Part shown: positions 26,359-35,053 of the stretch, in pieces
Position numbering within the stretch: the first letter of the stretch is position 1
Layout: the number at the start of each line of letters is the position of its first letter
From: Acidicapsa ligni
Lineage (GTDB): Bacteria; Acidobacteriota; Terriglobia; Terriglobales; Acidobacteriaceae
Direction of reading: 5' to 3'
Length of the DNA stretch: 64,000 bases
Assembly (NCBI RefSeq): GCF_025685655.1
Contig: NZ_JAGSYG010000007.1
Coordinates: 186,001 to 250,000, forward strand
Notes under the pieces: model-generated
Databases searched by the model: none
Told to the model about the DNA's origin: nothing
The model's input: only the letters and a program-made list of their open reading frames with translations
Translations under genes and position numbers: made by a program

Positions 26359-27375
26359 TTGTCTACCGCCCAGGAAGAGAAGATCGAAGACCGCCTTGCG
26401 TTTCTGAATGAGCGAAAGCTGCCTGCAATGATCACCCCGATCGCAGGCGAATCGCTGCATACTCTGCTCAGGGATGCACGCGATTCGCTGACCGCGATAA
26501 GGCAAAAGTACGGCGCAATTCTCTTTCGCGGCTTTGATCTCAGCACTCCCGAGGATTTCCGCGCCGCTGCAGCCCTGGCCTTTGAGAACAGCCTTCGGAA
26601 CTACGTTGGCGGCGTAAGTCCGCGTGGGCAAGTCATGTCCGGCGTCTACGAATCCACTCGCTTCCCAGCTCATCTCCGCATCCCGCAACACAACGAAATG
26701 GCGTACCTTCCCGACCCACCCCGCGAGCTCGCATTCTTCTGCGAAATCGAACCGCAGCACGGCGGCGAAACTCCGCTGGCCGATTCGCGTGTGATCTACG
26801 ACCTCGTGCCCGCGGAGATTCGCGATGTTTTCGAAAGGGTAGGCATCTCCTACCATCGCTATTTGAATGGCCCACGCATGACGCTCCATCACCGCAACCG
26901 TCATCGCATAGCGAAACTGCATACCTCGTGGATGGCCGCCTTCTCCACCGAAGACCCCGCAGTAGTAGAGCAATCCTGCGCTGAGAATGGTGGAACAGTA
27001 CGATGGGATCGAGAAGAAGGGGCAAAGATCAACAACGTCCTGCCCGCCATCCGAAGACATCCAGACACGAACGAGGTGCTCTGGTTTAACCAGGTAGCGA
27101 CCTTCCTCAGCTCGCCGCGATCCACCGGTCTCATGCGCTGGCTTCTATATCAGGCCGCGTTTCCAGATCCATTTGTGCGGCCTTTTCACGCGACGTTTGG
27201 AAACGGGTACCCGATCAGCGTTCAACAACTAAACGCCATTCATCACGCGATTGATACCGCAACAATTCGGTTTCGCTGGCAGCGTGGCGATCTGCTGGTT
27301 GTCGACAACTTCCTCGTTACACACGGCCGAATGCCGTATCGAGGAGATCGACGTATCCTCGTTGCCATCCACTAA
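26359..27375 (+). CDS. TauD/TfdA-family (SyrP-like) Fe(II)/2-oxoglutarate dioxygenase
   Basis: This 338-residue protein has the HxD/E iron motif H111-N-E113 (QHNEMAYLPDP), the family pattern LAFFCEIEPQHGGETPLADSR, a distal His near 322 and the oxoglutarate-binding Arg region (LVTHGRMPYRGDRR). Using Glu as the acidic iron ligand is normal for the SyrP-like branch. It would hydroxylate or desaturate a small acid or an activated acyl or amino acid. The start is TTG, backed by a strong AAGGAG ten bases upstream. It follows the ligase by 239 bases. Its end overlaps the convergent DUF962 gene by four bases. Confidence 0.85.
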   Translation: MSTAQEEKIEDRLAFLNERKLPAMITPIAGESLHTLLRDARDSLTAIRQKYGAILFRGFDLSTPEDFRAAAALAFENSLRNYVGGVSPRGQVMSGVYESTRFPAHLRIPQHNEMAYLPDPPRELAFFCEIEPQHGGETPLADSRVIYDLVPAEIRDVFERVGISYHRYLNGPRMTLHHRNRHRIAKLHTSWMAAFSTEDPAVVEQSCAENGGTVRWDREEGAKINNVLPAIRRHPDTNEVLWFNQVATFLSSPRSTGLMRWLLYQAAFPDPFVRPFHATFGNGYPISVQQLNAIHHAIDTATIRFRWQRGDLLVVDNFLVTHGRMPYRGDRRILVAIH

Positions 27376-27701
27376 ACCTTCCCTCGCATCTTCGCTGCCC
27401 ACCAGCGCGTCCCAACCAGTAAAAATCGCCAGTCACTCAGGAACTCAGGTGGCTTTCCCTCAATAGCGTGGCCTAGAAACTGCAATGCCCATCCCACCAC
27501 AAAAAGGCCGATCCCGACCCAAAGCACCGGTCTCCAAAAGATCCCCGCAATCATCATCGGCAGTGAAACCAGGATCATCGGAATACCAAAAGTATGCGTC
27601 AACTGATTCAGCGGATGCTGATGGCTCTCCGAGTAACGCGTGATCCAACTATCCCAACTCCGATTTCCAAGCATGCCTGCAGCATACTCCATCCATGCCA
27701 T
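27372..27701 (-). CDS. DUF962 / Mpo1-like small membrane protein
   Basis: This 109-residue protein has the DUF962 pattern: SHQHPLNQLTHTFGIP with spaced His residues, then two or three hydrophobic segments (MILVSLPMMIAGIFW, VLWVGIGLFVVGWALQFLGH) and GHAIEGKPPEF. The yeast member Mpo1 is an Fe(II)-dependent dioxygenase of 2-hydroxy fatty acids in alpha-oxidation, using these conserved His residues. The bacterial role is unproven. It faces the TauD-like gene and could act on related lipids, although it is not in the same operon. Confidence 0.85.
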   Translation of the reverse strand: MAWMEYAAGMLGNRSWDSWITRYSESHQHPLNQLTHTFGIPMILVSLPMMIAGIFWRPVLWVGIGLFVVGWALQFLGHAIEGKPPEFLSDWRFLLVGTRWWAAKMRGKV

Positions 27702-27801
27702 CTCTCATAACGAGGATTGGATCTCATGTTGTACAACATCTACAGGAACATCGCGCATCATCCGCAAAACAAACAACCTCGCAAATCAGGACAGCAGAGA
27801 A

Positions 27802-28419
27802 ATGACACTCAGTATTCAGCAACAATTCGGACAGATTGATATCTATGTATTCGACCAGATCCTGCGAGGAAATATCACCGCAGATATGCGTGTACTCGAC
27901 GCAGGATGCGGATACGGACGCAATCTCGTATATCTATTGCGTGAACGATGCCAGATATTCGCACTCGACGCCAACGCCGACGCTGTTGAACACGTTCGAC
28001 GATTATCCGGCTCGCTCATGACCGGATTACCTCCCGAAAACTTCCAGGTCGAAGTCATCGAGCACATGCAATTTCCAGATGATTTCGCAGATGTAGTCCT
28101 CTGCAACTCGGTACTCCATTTCGCACGCGATGAAGACCACTTCCAAAAGATGTTGTCCGAACTCTGGCGAGTCGTAAAACCAGGAGGTATGTTATTTTGC
28201 CGCCTCGGTTCAAAAATTGGAATGGACTTCCCGCCACTGGGAAACAATCGATTCCTCATCGGCGATGGTTCGGAGTGGTTTCTCGTAGAAGAAGAAATGC
28301 TCCTCAAGTTAACCCGGCAGATGCACGGAACACTCGTTGATCCATTAAAAACAACCATCGTCCAAAATCATCGCTGCATGACAACCTGGATAGTACGAAA
28401 GAGTCCAAAGCCTCTATAA
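27802..28419 (+). CDS. SAM-dependent class I methyltransferase
   Basis: This 205-residue protein has motif I VLDAGCGYGR (31-40), an acidic end of strand 2 (FALDANADAV) and motif IV/post-I DDFADVVLCNSVLHFARDEDHF. The central WRVVKPGGMLFCRLGS is typical of methyltransf_11/25 proteins. The open frame reaches back to 27640, but ATG at 27802 starts just before the fold and avoids overlapping the opposite gene. The substrate is unknown. It may be a single gene or belong with the lipid-type genes upstream. Confidence 0.82.
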   Translation: MTLSIQQQFGQIDIYVFDQILRGNITADMRVLDAGCGYGRNLVYLLRERCQIFALDANADAVEHVRRLSGSLMTGLPPENFQVEVIEHMQFPDDFADVVLCNSVLHFARDEDHFQKMLSELWRVVKPGGMLFCRLGSKIGMDFPPLGNNRFLIGDGSEWFLVEEEMLLKLTRQMHGTLVDPLKTTIVQNHRCMTTWIVRKSPKPL

Positions 28420-28512
28420 CAACTCATAACTTGATATCTTCATGGTGAATCAGAAGCCATACAATTGCGGTTGTAATCTCCGATCCTGAAAAACCGGACG
28501 AGGCTCGCATCG

Positions 28513-29529
28513 GTGAATCGCGCTATCGCTCTTTTGCTTGTCATGCTCGCCGCGATCATTGCATTGATTACGTGGCAACGGAGTGCGCAGCCACACCTCG
28601 CGATCTCCCCTCGAGAACTCACCCTGCCCGCGGATGGCGCTCCACATCGCGCTGCGCAAATAAGGCTGTCACAAAACAAACAGATCGAAAGTAATAACAT
28701 CACGATCACTGGACACGCCCCTGCGCGCATCCTTCCCGCCACCAGGGACGCCGCCGCTGCCTTGGAGATTCAGTCCCCGGTCAACCCGGCAACCGAGCGG
28801 TTCATCCTCAAGTACCGCGGTGCTCCCGTTACCCTGGTAGCGCATTTCATCTCCGATAACAACGATCGCTTCAGCGACGGCACTCCCGACTTTCTCCGTC
28901 TACACACCACAGAAGATCGTTCAGCCTTCCGCCGCTGGTTCACAACAATGGCCGATATCACCGCCACACTTCCAACCGAACACCTGCCGCACGAGATTGA
29001 TGACTGCGCCGCCCTGCTGCGATGGTGCTACCGCAACGCCCTGCACTCTCACGATGAAACATGGCTGGCAACCATGCCCATGGAAACTCTGCCGCCCATC
29101 CCATCCATTACGCAGTATGCGTACCCCTTCACACCACTGGGCTCAAACCTTTTCCGCGTAACGTCTGGAGCCTATGCTTCGGACGACGTTTCCAATGGCA
29201 GTTTTACGCAGTTCGCCGACGCCAAAACCCTTTGGCAGCACAACACTTTCTTCGTCACCAGGGATGTGCGTACAGCTCAGCCAGGAGACCTGCTTTTTTA
29301 TCGCCAGTTAGAACAAAACTCCCCGTTTCACTCAATGATTCTGACCGGCCCTACTCACAATTGGGTGGTCTATCACACCGGACCAATCGGTACCGGACCA
29401 GGAGAGATACGGCGAGTTACATTGAACGATTTACTTCATCATCCGGATACACGTTGGCGGCCAGTTCCGGAAAATAATAACTTCCTGGGTGTCTACCGTT
29501 GGAATATACTTCGCGAGGAGCCTCGATGA
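28513..29529 (+). CDS. DUF1175 (YfaT-like) protein, NlpC/P60-like fold
   Basis: This 338-residue protein starts at GTG with an N-terminal membrane anchor or signal (IALLLVMLAAIIALITW). The C-terminal two thirds carry DDCAALLRWCYRNAL with Cys165, AQPGDLLFYRQ, FHSMILTG with His273 and WVVYHTGP with His288. That is the order of catalytic elements in NlpC/P60 peptidases, suggesting a peptidoglycan endopeptidase or amidase; the catalytic reading is inference. In E. coli the DUF1175 gene yfaT neighbours the alpha-2-macroglobulin yfaS, and the same pairing is seen here: its stop overlaps the macroglobulin start (ATGA). Confidence 0.82.
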   Translation: MNRAIALLLVMLAAIIALITWQRSAQPHLAISPRELTLPADGAPHRAAQIRLSQNKQIESNNITITGHAPARILPATRDAAAALEIQSPVNPATERFILKYRGAPVTLVAHFISDNNDRFSDGTPDFLRLHTTEDRSAFRRWFTTMADITATLPTEHLPHEIDDCAALLRWCYRNALHSHDETWLATMPMETLPPIPSITQYAYPFTPLGSNLFRVTSGAYASDDVSNGSFTQFADAKTLWQHNTFFVTRDVRTAQPGDLLFYRQLEQNSPFHSMILTGPTHNWVVYHTGPIGTGPGEIRRVTLNDLLHHPDTRWRPVPENNNFLGVYRWNILREEPR

Positions 29530-32500
29530 GACTGCGCGCTGTTTCGTTCCTTGCCTTGCTTCTCTTTGCCCATCCTGCCGCCCATGCACAGGACCGTGCA
29601 GTCTCGTTCAATCTGAGCACCAGCAAGACATTTGCTCCCGGCGAGCAACCTAAAATCCATCTCTACACGCACAACGTAGATGCCCTCGAATTTCGCGTCT
29701 ATCGTATAAATGATCCCGTAAAGTTCATGGAGAATCTGCGGGAGCTGCATTCCTTCGGGCCAGAAGCAGGCCTGCTCGGCAAAGAACAAATCGACAAACG
29801 GACCTTGCTGGAGAAGTTCCACGACTGGAAAGCAGGTCTCTGGAGCAGCATTCGCAATTTCTTCCGGCAACAGTTTTCGCAGGAAGCACGCAGCGCGCTG
29901 CGTGATCATCAAAGCGCAATCACCCATCACAGCCGCATCGTTAGCGAAGCCGAGTTCGCACAGATTCCCATCCTCAACCAGGGGCAACTCGTGTCGCGCT
30001 GGCGACAACTCGTACCGTCTACGTACATCTCCGATGCGAATGACCTAGCCGTACCCAAGTTGTCCGCCGGACTATATCTCCTGGAGGCGACCGACGGACG
30101 ATACAAGGCCTACACGCTGCTGATGATGACGCAGATGGCCCTCGTAACGCGGACCACCTCCGGCAATGTCGTAGCCTATGTTGTCGATCGCACAACCGGT
30201 CAGCCAATCCCCAACGTAAAGGTGGACGCAGGTTTTGGTCAGAAGGCAGTAGCCACAGCCACCACCGATGCCAAGGGAATAGTTCAACTTGCCATTCCCA
30301 TTGATAAGTCTTCGCCGGATAACTTCTGGGTGGTTGCAGGCAAAGGAAATGAATTCGCAGCTTCCACCCCAGGTAGCTGGGCACTGAACCTCTCTTCAAG
30401 CGGCAAGTTCGCAGGCTATGTCTTCACCGAACGACCGGTTTATCGACCAACTCATACCGTTCATTGGAAGGGGATACTCCGCGAACACAACGGCAATGCA
30501 TTGGCGCTCCCAAAAGCAGGCAGCGTTCACGTAATCATCTCCGATGGGGAGAGCAAAAAGGTCTTTGATCGGCAGATGCCTCTTCCCGCAACCGGCGAAA
30601 TTACCGGCGACTTCGATCTTCCCAAAGATGCCTCGCTGGGCTACTACTCTCTACAAATAGGCGATAAGCAGGAAGATCTCATCTCCAGCGGCTTTCATGT
30701 CGAGGACTACCGCAAGCCCGAGTATCGCGTACAGGTAACAGCAGCGCAGAAACGAGTACTTGAAGGCGCAACAATGCCGGTCACGATCGATTCTCGCTAC
30801 TTCTTCGGCGAGCCTGTGGCCAATGCAAAGGTTAAGTATCGCGTGTATCACAGCCGTCATTACTGGTGGGGAGAGCAGGATGACGATAGCTCCGGCGGCG
30901 ATGAAAGCGCCGATGCAGATGCAGAAAATCAATCCACAGAAAATCAAACCGGTTACGCCGGTGACGAGGAAGCCGAGCAGACCGGCAAGCTGAATGCAAA
31001 CGGAATCCTCGTCATCCAGGTTCCAACCCGCGTCGACTCCCAGGGCCACGCACATCCAGATCTGGACTACACAGTAGAAGCTGGCGTAACCGACGCAGCC
31101 AACCGCGAGATCACAGGCCGCGGCCGCTTCCTCGCAACCTACGGAACATTCCGCGTGAATATCGAACCTGTAAGTTACGCGGTACGCCCCGGCGAACAGG
31201 CAAAATTCCGCGTGACCACGGTGGACTATGACAATAAACCTGTCAGCACCCGCGTCCACGTTCAGCTTGTCTTCCGACATTATGAAAGCGGAAAGACAGA
31301 AACCACGCTCGGCGCAACAGTCGATGTAACCACCGACGCAACAGGCAAAGCCACAGGCGAAGTACCCATCGGCCAGCCAAAGTACAGTAGCGCCAGCCTT
31401 CAGGTAACTGCCGCTGCAGTTGTGCCAGGAACACGCGACCCGGTAAACGATAGTTATCTGTGGATCATGGGCGCAGGAGAGACAAGCTGGGATAGCAGCA
31501 CCCAGGCCACGCAGATCGTGGCCGACAAGAAAACCTACGCCCCCGGCGATACCGCACATCTAAGCATCGTCTCGCAGACAGGCGGCTTCTATGCACTGGT
31601 AATCGCACAGGGCTACACAACACAAATGCGCGAAGTGATGCATACCGACGGCAACACGCTTTCGTTCGATCTGCCCATTACTTCCGACTCGCAGCCCAAC
31701 ATCTCGGTGAATGCATACTTCATCAAGGACAACACTCTTTACCAGGCCAGCAAAATTCTGAAAGTCCCGCCCGTTCAGCAGCAACTGAATGTAGAGATCA
31801 CCCCAGGAAAAGAAGTTTTTCAACCGCAGCAGAGCGCTACTTATGATGTCGTCACGCGGGATTATGCAAGCAAACCCGTCAGTGCAGATTTAAGTTTCGG
31901 TGTAGTGGATGAAGCTATCTACTCTCTCTATCCAGACAGTAGTGGAGATATGGTCGCAAGGCTGTATCCACAGCGCTTCGCTGAGTCTCAGGTTGACTCT
32001 TCCCTCGATTACTACTTCAGTGGTGAGGCTGGCAGCAAGTCGCCGTTATTGGCCATGCGCGACGCCCGCTATCGTCCCCAACTCGCTCAGGTCAAGCCGG
32101 GCAATGAGCAAAAGCCGCGCATCCGCAAGGCCTTCCCCGACACAGCATTCTGGGCGCCTATCGTCCATACAGACGCAAGCGGACACGCCCATGTGTCACT
32201 CACCTTTCCAGATTCGCTCACGACCTGGCGAGCCACAGTACACGCTATAACGCCGGATTCGAAAGCCGGCTCCGCCATCAGCCGTGTTCTCGTGCGCAAG
32301 AATGTGCTGGTACGCATGGGCACACCGCGCTTCATGTTAAAAGGCGACGAAATCACGCTGCCAGTGATCGTGCATAACTACCTCGACACAGCAAAACAAG
32401 CAACCGTCTCGCTCAAAGTCGAAGGGCTCGATACACTCAGCGGAGCACAAAAGAGCGTCACAATCCCCAGCAAAGGCGAGGCCACCGTATTGTGGCGCTT

Positions 32501-34256
32501 GCGAGCCACACAAGTCGGCAAAGCAAACCTTACCGCCTCCGCCATAACAGATACCGAGTCTGACGCGCTTGAACTAACCTTCCCCGTCGAACCGGCGGGC
32601 GTCGCGCAAACCCTGTCGCAGAGCGGAGCGATCGCACAAAACGCTTCCCAGGTCACAGCAAACATAACCTATCCATCCAACACCGATCCGGCTGCGCACA
32701 CTCTCCATATCGAGGCAAGTTCGTCTATCGCTGGCTCGCTCTTCTCTGCTCTGAACTATCTCACGTCCTATCCCTACGGCTGCACCGAACAAACGATGTC
32801 GAGTTATCTGCCAAACGTAATTGTGGCCGAGACACTCAGTCGCCTCAAGGTAAATCGCCATATCGACGACGTGGATCTGCACGCCAAGATGCAAGCCGGC
32901 CTCGAACGTCTGAAGGATTATCAACATGACGACGGAGGCTGGGGCTGGTGGAAGGAAGACGATAGCCGCGTCTACATGACCGCATACGTCGTCAGTGGTA
33001 TCGGTCAGGGAGCCCAGTATGTCCCACTCTCAAACGACCAACAAGCAATGCTCAACCGCGGCATGGGTTATCTGCGCAGTGCTCTTGATCAGCATTCAAG
33101 CATGCGCCCCGACCTGCGAGCTGCGGTAGTTTACGCCCTTGCGGAAGCAGGCGACAAACGGCTTGGCACCGCCCTCGACGCTCAGTGGGCACAGCGCAAA
33201 GATCTGCAACCAGAGGCACTGGCCATGACCGGGCTCGCGATGTTGCAGATGCGCGATAAACGCGCCACAGAGATTGCCAATCTGCTCGCATCACAGGCCA
33301 TACATCAAGGCAATCTCGTCTCGTGGAAAGGATCTTATCTCCCCCTGCTTGATTACGACTACAACAACGATGCCGAAGCAACCGCATACGCAGTACGCCT
33401 GCTGGCGAAGGTTGATCCGAGCAACCCATTGTTGGGCGGCGCTGCGCAAGGTCTGATGTTAGCGCGCAACGGTAACGTCTGGTGGGATTCCACCGAACAG
33501 ACCGCAATGGTGCTCTTCGGACTAACCGACTATCTCGCCGCGTCGCAGGAGTTACAGTCAGACTTCACAGTAGACGTGCTCGTGAATGGCCACTCCGCCG
33601 GGCAACGACATTTCACCGCTGAAGATGCACTCAACGGCGCTTCTCTCACAATCGATCTCGACGCCGCACATCTACAGACCGCGGCAAACAATGTACAGAT
33701 AGTCCGAACCAGCGGCAGTGGACGCATATATTGGTCTGTCCGCGGCGGCTACTACTCCACAGAAAAGAAAAACTACCAGGTCGGCACCATGTCTCTGAAT
33801 TTGACCCGCGATTACTACAAGCTGCAACCTATGCAGAAAGATGACAAAATACTGTATTCATTGCAGCCCATGAATGGCACAGCCCAGGTAGGAGACGTGC
33901 TCGCCGTACACGAAGCAATCAACGGCACGCCCGCCCGTTATCTCCTACTCGAAGATCCAATCCCCGCAGGCACAGAATTCGTTCAGAGTGAAGATAGCTA
34001 TCCCATCGATCACAAACCCGGTGGATGGTATGACTGGTTTACAAGACGAGAATTCCACGATGATCACGCCGCCTTCTTCGCCAGTGAATTCACCGGAAGA
34101 CAAGAGATTTTCTACCTGATCAGAGTAGTGAATCCTGGCACATTTCAAATCAGTCCCGCGCGCGTGGAGCCTATGTATCAGCAAGGCGTGCAAGCTACCA
34201 GCGATGCTCTGCAGCTACAGGTACCTGCACCAGCCCTGCCAGGAGGTCCGCAATGA
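29526..34256 (+). CDS. Bacterial alpha-2-macroglobulin family protein with CTEQ thioester motif
   Basis: This 1576-residue exported protein has a signal peptide (LRAVSFLALLLFAHPAAHAQ, no lipobox). MG-type beta domains follow (YVVDRTTGQPIPNVKVDAG; GYVFTERPVYRPTHTVHWKGIL), then a central FGVVDEAIYSL and the macroglobulin region AFWAPIVHTDASGHAHVSLTFPDSLTTWR. The thioester motif is C1086-TEQ in YPYGCTEQTMSSYLP, inside an alpha/alpha toroid (DGGWGWWK). It should trap proteases that enter the periplasm. The start has GAGGAG five bases upstream and overlaps the DUF1175 stop. An acidic low-complexity insert rich in Asp/Glu lies near residue 460. The thioester together with a DUF1175 partner mixes features of the two E. 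coli types. Confidence 0.94.
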   Translation: MRLRAVSFLALLLFAHPAAHAQDRAVSFNLSTSKTFAPGEQPKIHLYTHNVDALEFRVYRINDPVKFMENLRELHSFGPEAGLLGKEQIDKRTLLEKFHDWKAGLWSSIRNFFRQQFSQEARSALRDHQSAITHHSRIVSEAEFAQIPILNQGQLVSRWRQLVPSTYISDANDLAVPKLSAGLYLLEATDGRYKAYTLLMMTQMALVTRTTSGNVVAYVVDRTTGQPIPNVKVDAGFGQKAVATATTDAKGIVQLAIPIDKSSPDNFWVVAGKGNEFAASTPGSWALNLSSSGKFAGYVFTERPVYRPTHTVHWKGILREHNGNALALPKAGSVHVIISDGESKKVFDRQMPLPATGEITGDFDLPKDASLGYYSLQIGDKQEDLISSGFHVEDYRKPEYRVQVTAAQKRVLEGATMPVTIDSRYFFGEPVANAKVKYRVYHSRHYWWGEQDDDSSGGDESADADAENQSTENQTGYAGDEEAEQTGKLNANGILVIQVPTRVDSQGHAHPDLDYTVEAGVTDAANREITGRGRFLATYGTFRVNIEPVSYAVRPGEQAKFRVTTVDYDNKPVSTRVHVQLVFRHYESGKTETTLGATVDVTTDATGKATGEVPIGQPKYSSASLQVTAAAVVPGTRDPVNDSYLWIMGAGETSWDSSTQATQIVADKKTYAPGDTAHLSIVSQTGGFYALVIAQGYTTQMREVMHTDGNTLSFDLPITSDSQPNISVNAYFIKDNTLYQASKILKVPPVQQQLNVEITPGKEVFQPQQSATYDVVTRDYASKPVSADLSFGVVDEAIYSLYPDSSGDMVARLYPQRFAESQVDSSLDYYFSGEAGSKSPLLAMRDARYRPQLAQVKPGNEQKPRIRKAFPDTAFWAPIVHTDASGHAHVSLTFPDSLTTWRATVHAITPDSKAGSAISRVLVRKNVLVRMGTPRFMLKGDEITLPVIVHNYLDTAKQATVSLKVEGLDTLSGAQKSVTIPSKGEATVLWRLRATQVGKANLTASAITDTESDALELTFPVEPAGVAQTLSQSGAIAQNASQVTANITYPSNTDPAAHTLHIEASSSIAGSLFSALNYLTSYPYGCTEQTMSSYLPNVIVAETLSRLKVNRHIDDVDLHAKMQAGLERLKDYQHDDGGWGWWKEDDSRVYMTAYVVSGIGQGAQYVPLSNDQQAMLNRGMGYLRSALDQHSSMRPDLRAAVVYALAEAGDKRLGTALDAQWAQRKDLQPEALAMTGLAMLQMRDKRATEIANLLASQAIHQGNLVSWKGSYLPLLDYDYNNDAEATAYAVRLLAKVDPSNPLLGGAAQGLMLARNGNVWWDSTEQTAMVLFGLTDYLAASQELQSDFTVDVLVNGHSAGQRHFTAEDALNGASLTIDLDAAHLQTAANNVQIVRTSGSGRIYWSVRGGYYSTEKKNYQVGTMSLNLTRDYYKLQPMQKDDKILYSLQPMNGTAQVGDVLAVHEAINGTPARYLLLEDPIPAGTEFVQSEDSYPIDHKPGGWYDWFTRREFHDDHAAFFASEFTGRQEIFYLIRVVNPGTFQISPARVEPMYQQGVQATSDALQLQVPAPALPGGPQ

Positions 34257-35053
34257 CATCACACTCAACCTCGCCATTGCGTGGCGCTCTGGCTCTGCTC
34301 AACGTTCGTTTCATTTTGCAGCAGATCATCCTCGCACTGCTGGTCTTCGGACTTTCCGTTCTCTGGCTGCGCATCCCGGATGCAAGTGCAATCGATGTAA
34401 TTGGCTCGGTGTTGCTTGCTCTCATCGTGCTCGCAGTAGCAGGCATAGGGGAGTCTTCCCTCATCCTCCGTCTCTCCGGCCAACATCACACATTGAGCAA
34501 ACTCCTGCGCGGTGCTCTGTTGCTATTCATTGGAGCCGCACTCTGGCTTGGCTGGAGTGTACTGCTTCAACACTTGCATGGCGATGACTACCTTCGCGCC
34601 GGTTATCTGAATTCGCGATTTCCGCACTCGCTACGCAACCTGTTTTCCTTTGAACATATCCTGCTCTGCTTCGGATGGCTATGGGCAACACTGCGGTGGA
34701 TTATGGCTGGCATAATTGCCGTCTTCGTGTTCACCCTGACTGCGAGTATCCGGCCGCTTCGCGCCATAGTCCGCGCACTCAGCTCCCTCTCTTATTGGAG
34801 CGTACTTATCTTAGGAACGGCCAGCGCGATTGTCATCACAGGCTTGCTGCTAGAGTGGACGCCGGGCCAGGGCTTGACTATCGAGATGCTAAGTCTGGTG
34901 CTTCGTCTAAGCGTAGCAATGATCCTGGATGCCACCATTGCATGTTTCCTGCTTGCGATCCTGGCCGTATGCGAGCGGCAGACCGATGCGCTTTACCTCA
35001 CACCTGCCGGAACTCCAGACGAAAGCCATCCGCGTACAGAAGAAACTCCATAG
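34253..35053 (+). CDS. Multi-pass membrane protein of unknown function
   Basis: This 266-residue protein has about six or seven hydrophobic segments, for example ILALLVFGLSVLWL, IGSVLLALIVLAVAGIGE, LLFIGAALWLGWSVLL, GIIAVFVFTLTASI and WSVLILGTASAIVITGLL. I recognise no family motif. The start overlaps the macroglobulin stop (ATGA) with AGGAGG seven bases upstream, so it is translationally coupled and probably serves the same envelope function. The last 61 bases overlap the 3' end of the convergent SpoIID-like gene. Confidence 0.75.
   Translation: MTSHSTSPLRGALALLNVRFILQQIILALLVFGLSVLWLRIPDASAIDVIGSVLLALIVLAVAGIGESSLILRLSGQHHTLSKLLRGALLLFIGAALWLGWSVLLQHLHGDDYLRAGYLNSRFPHSLRNLFSFEHILLCFGWLWATLRWIMAGIIAVFVFTLTASIRPLRAIVRALSSLSYWSVLILGTASAIVITGLLLEWTPGQGLTIEMLSLVLRLSVAMILDATIACFLLAILAVCERQTDALYLTPAGTPDESHPRTEETP

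Noticed and set aside
30651-31559. Leftward 302-codon frame inside the macroglobulin gene
   Set aside because: The translation is Cys/Gly/Val-rich without domain features and lies opposite a clear macroglobulin coding frame.
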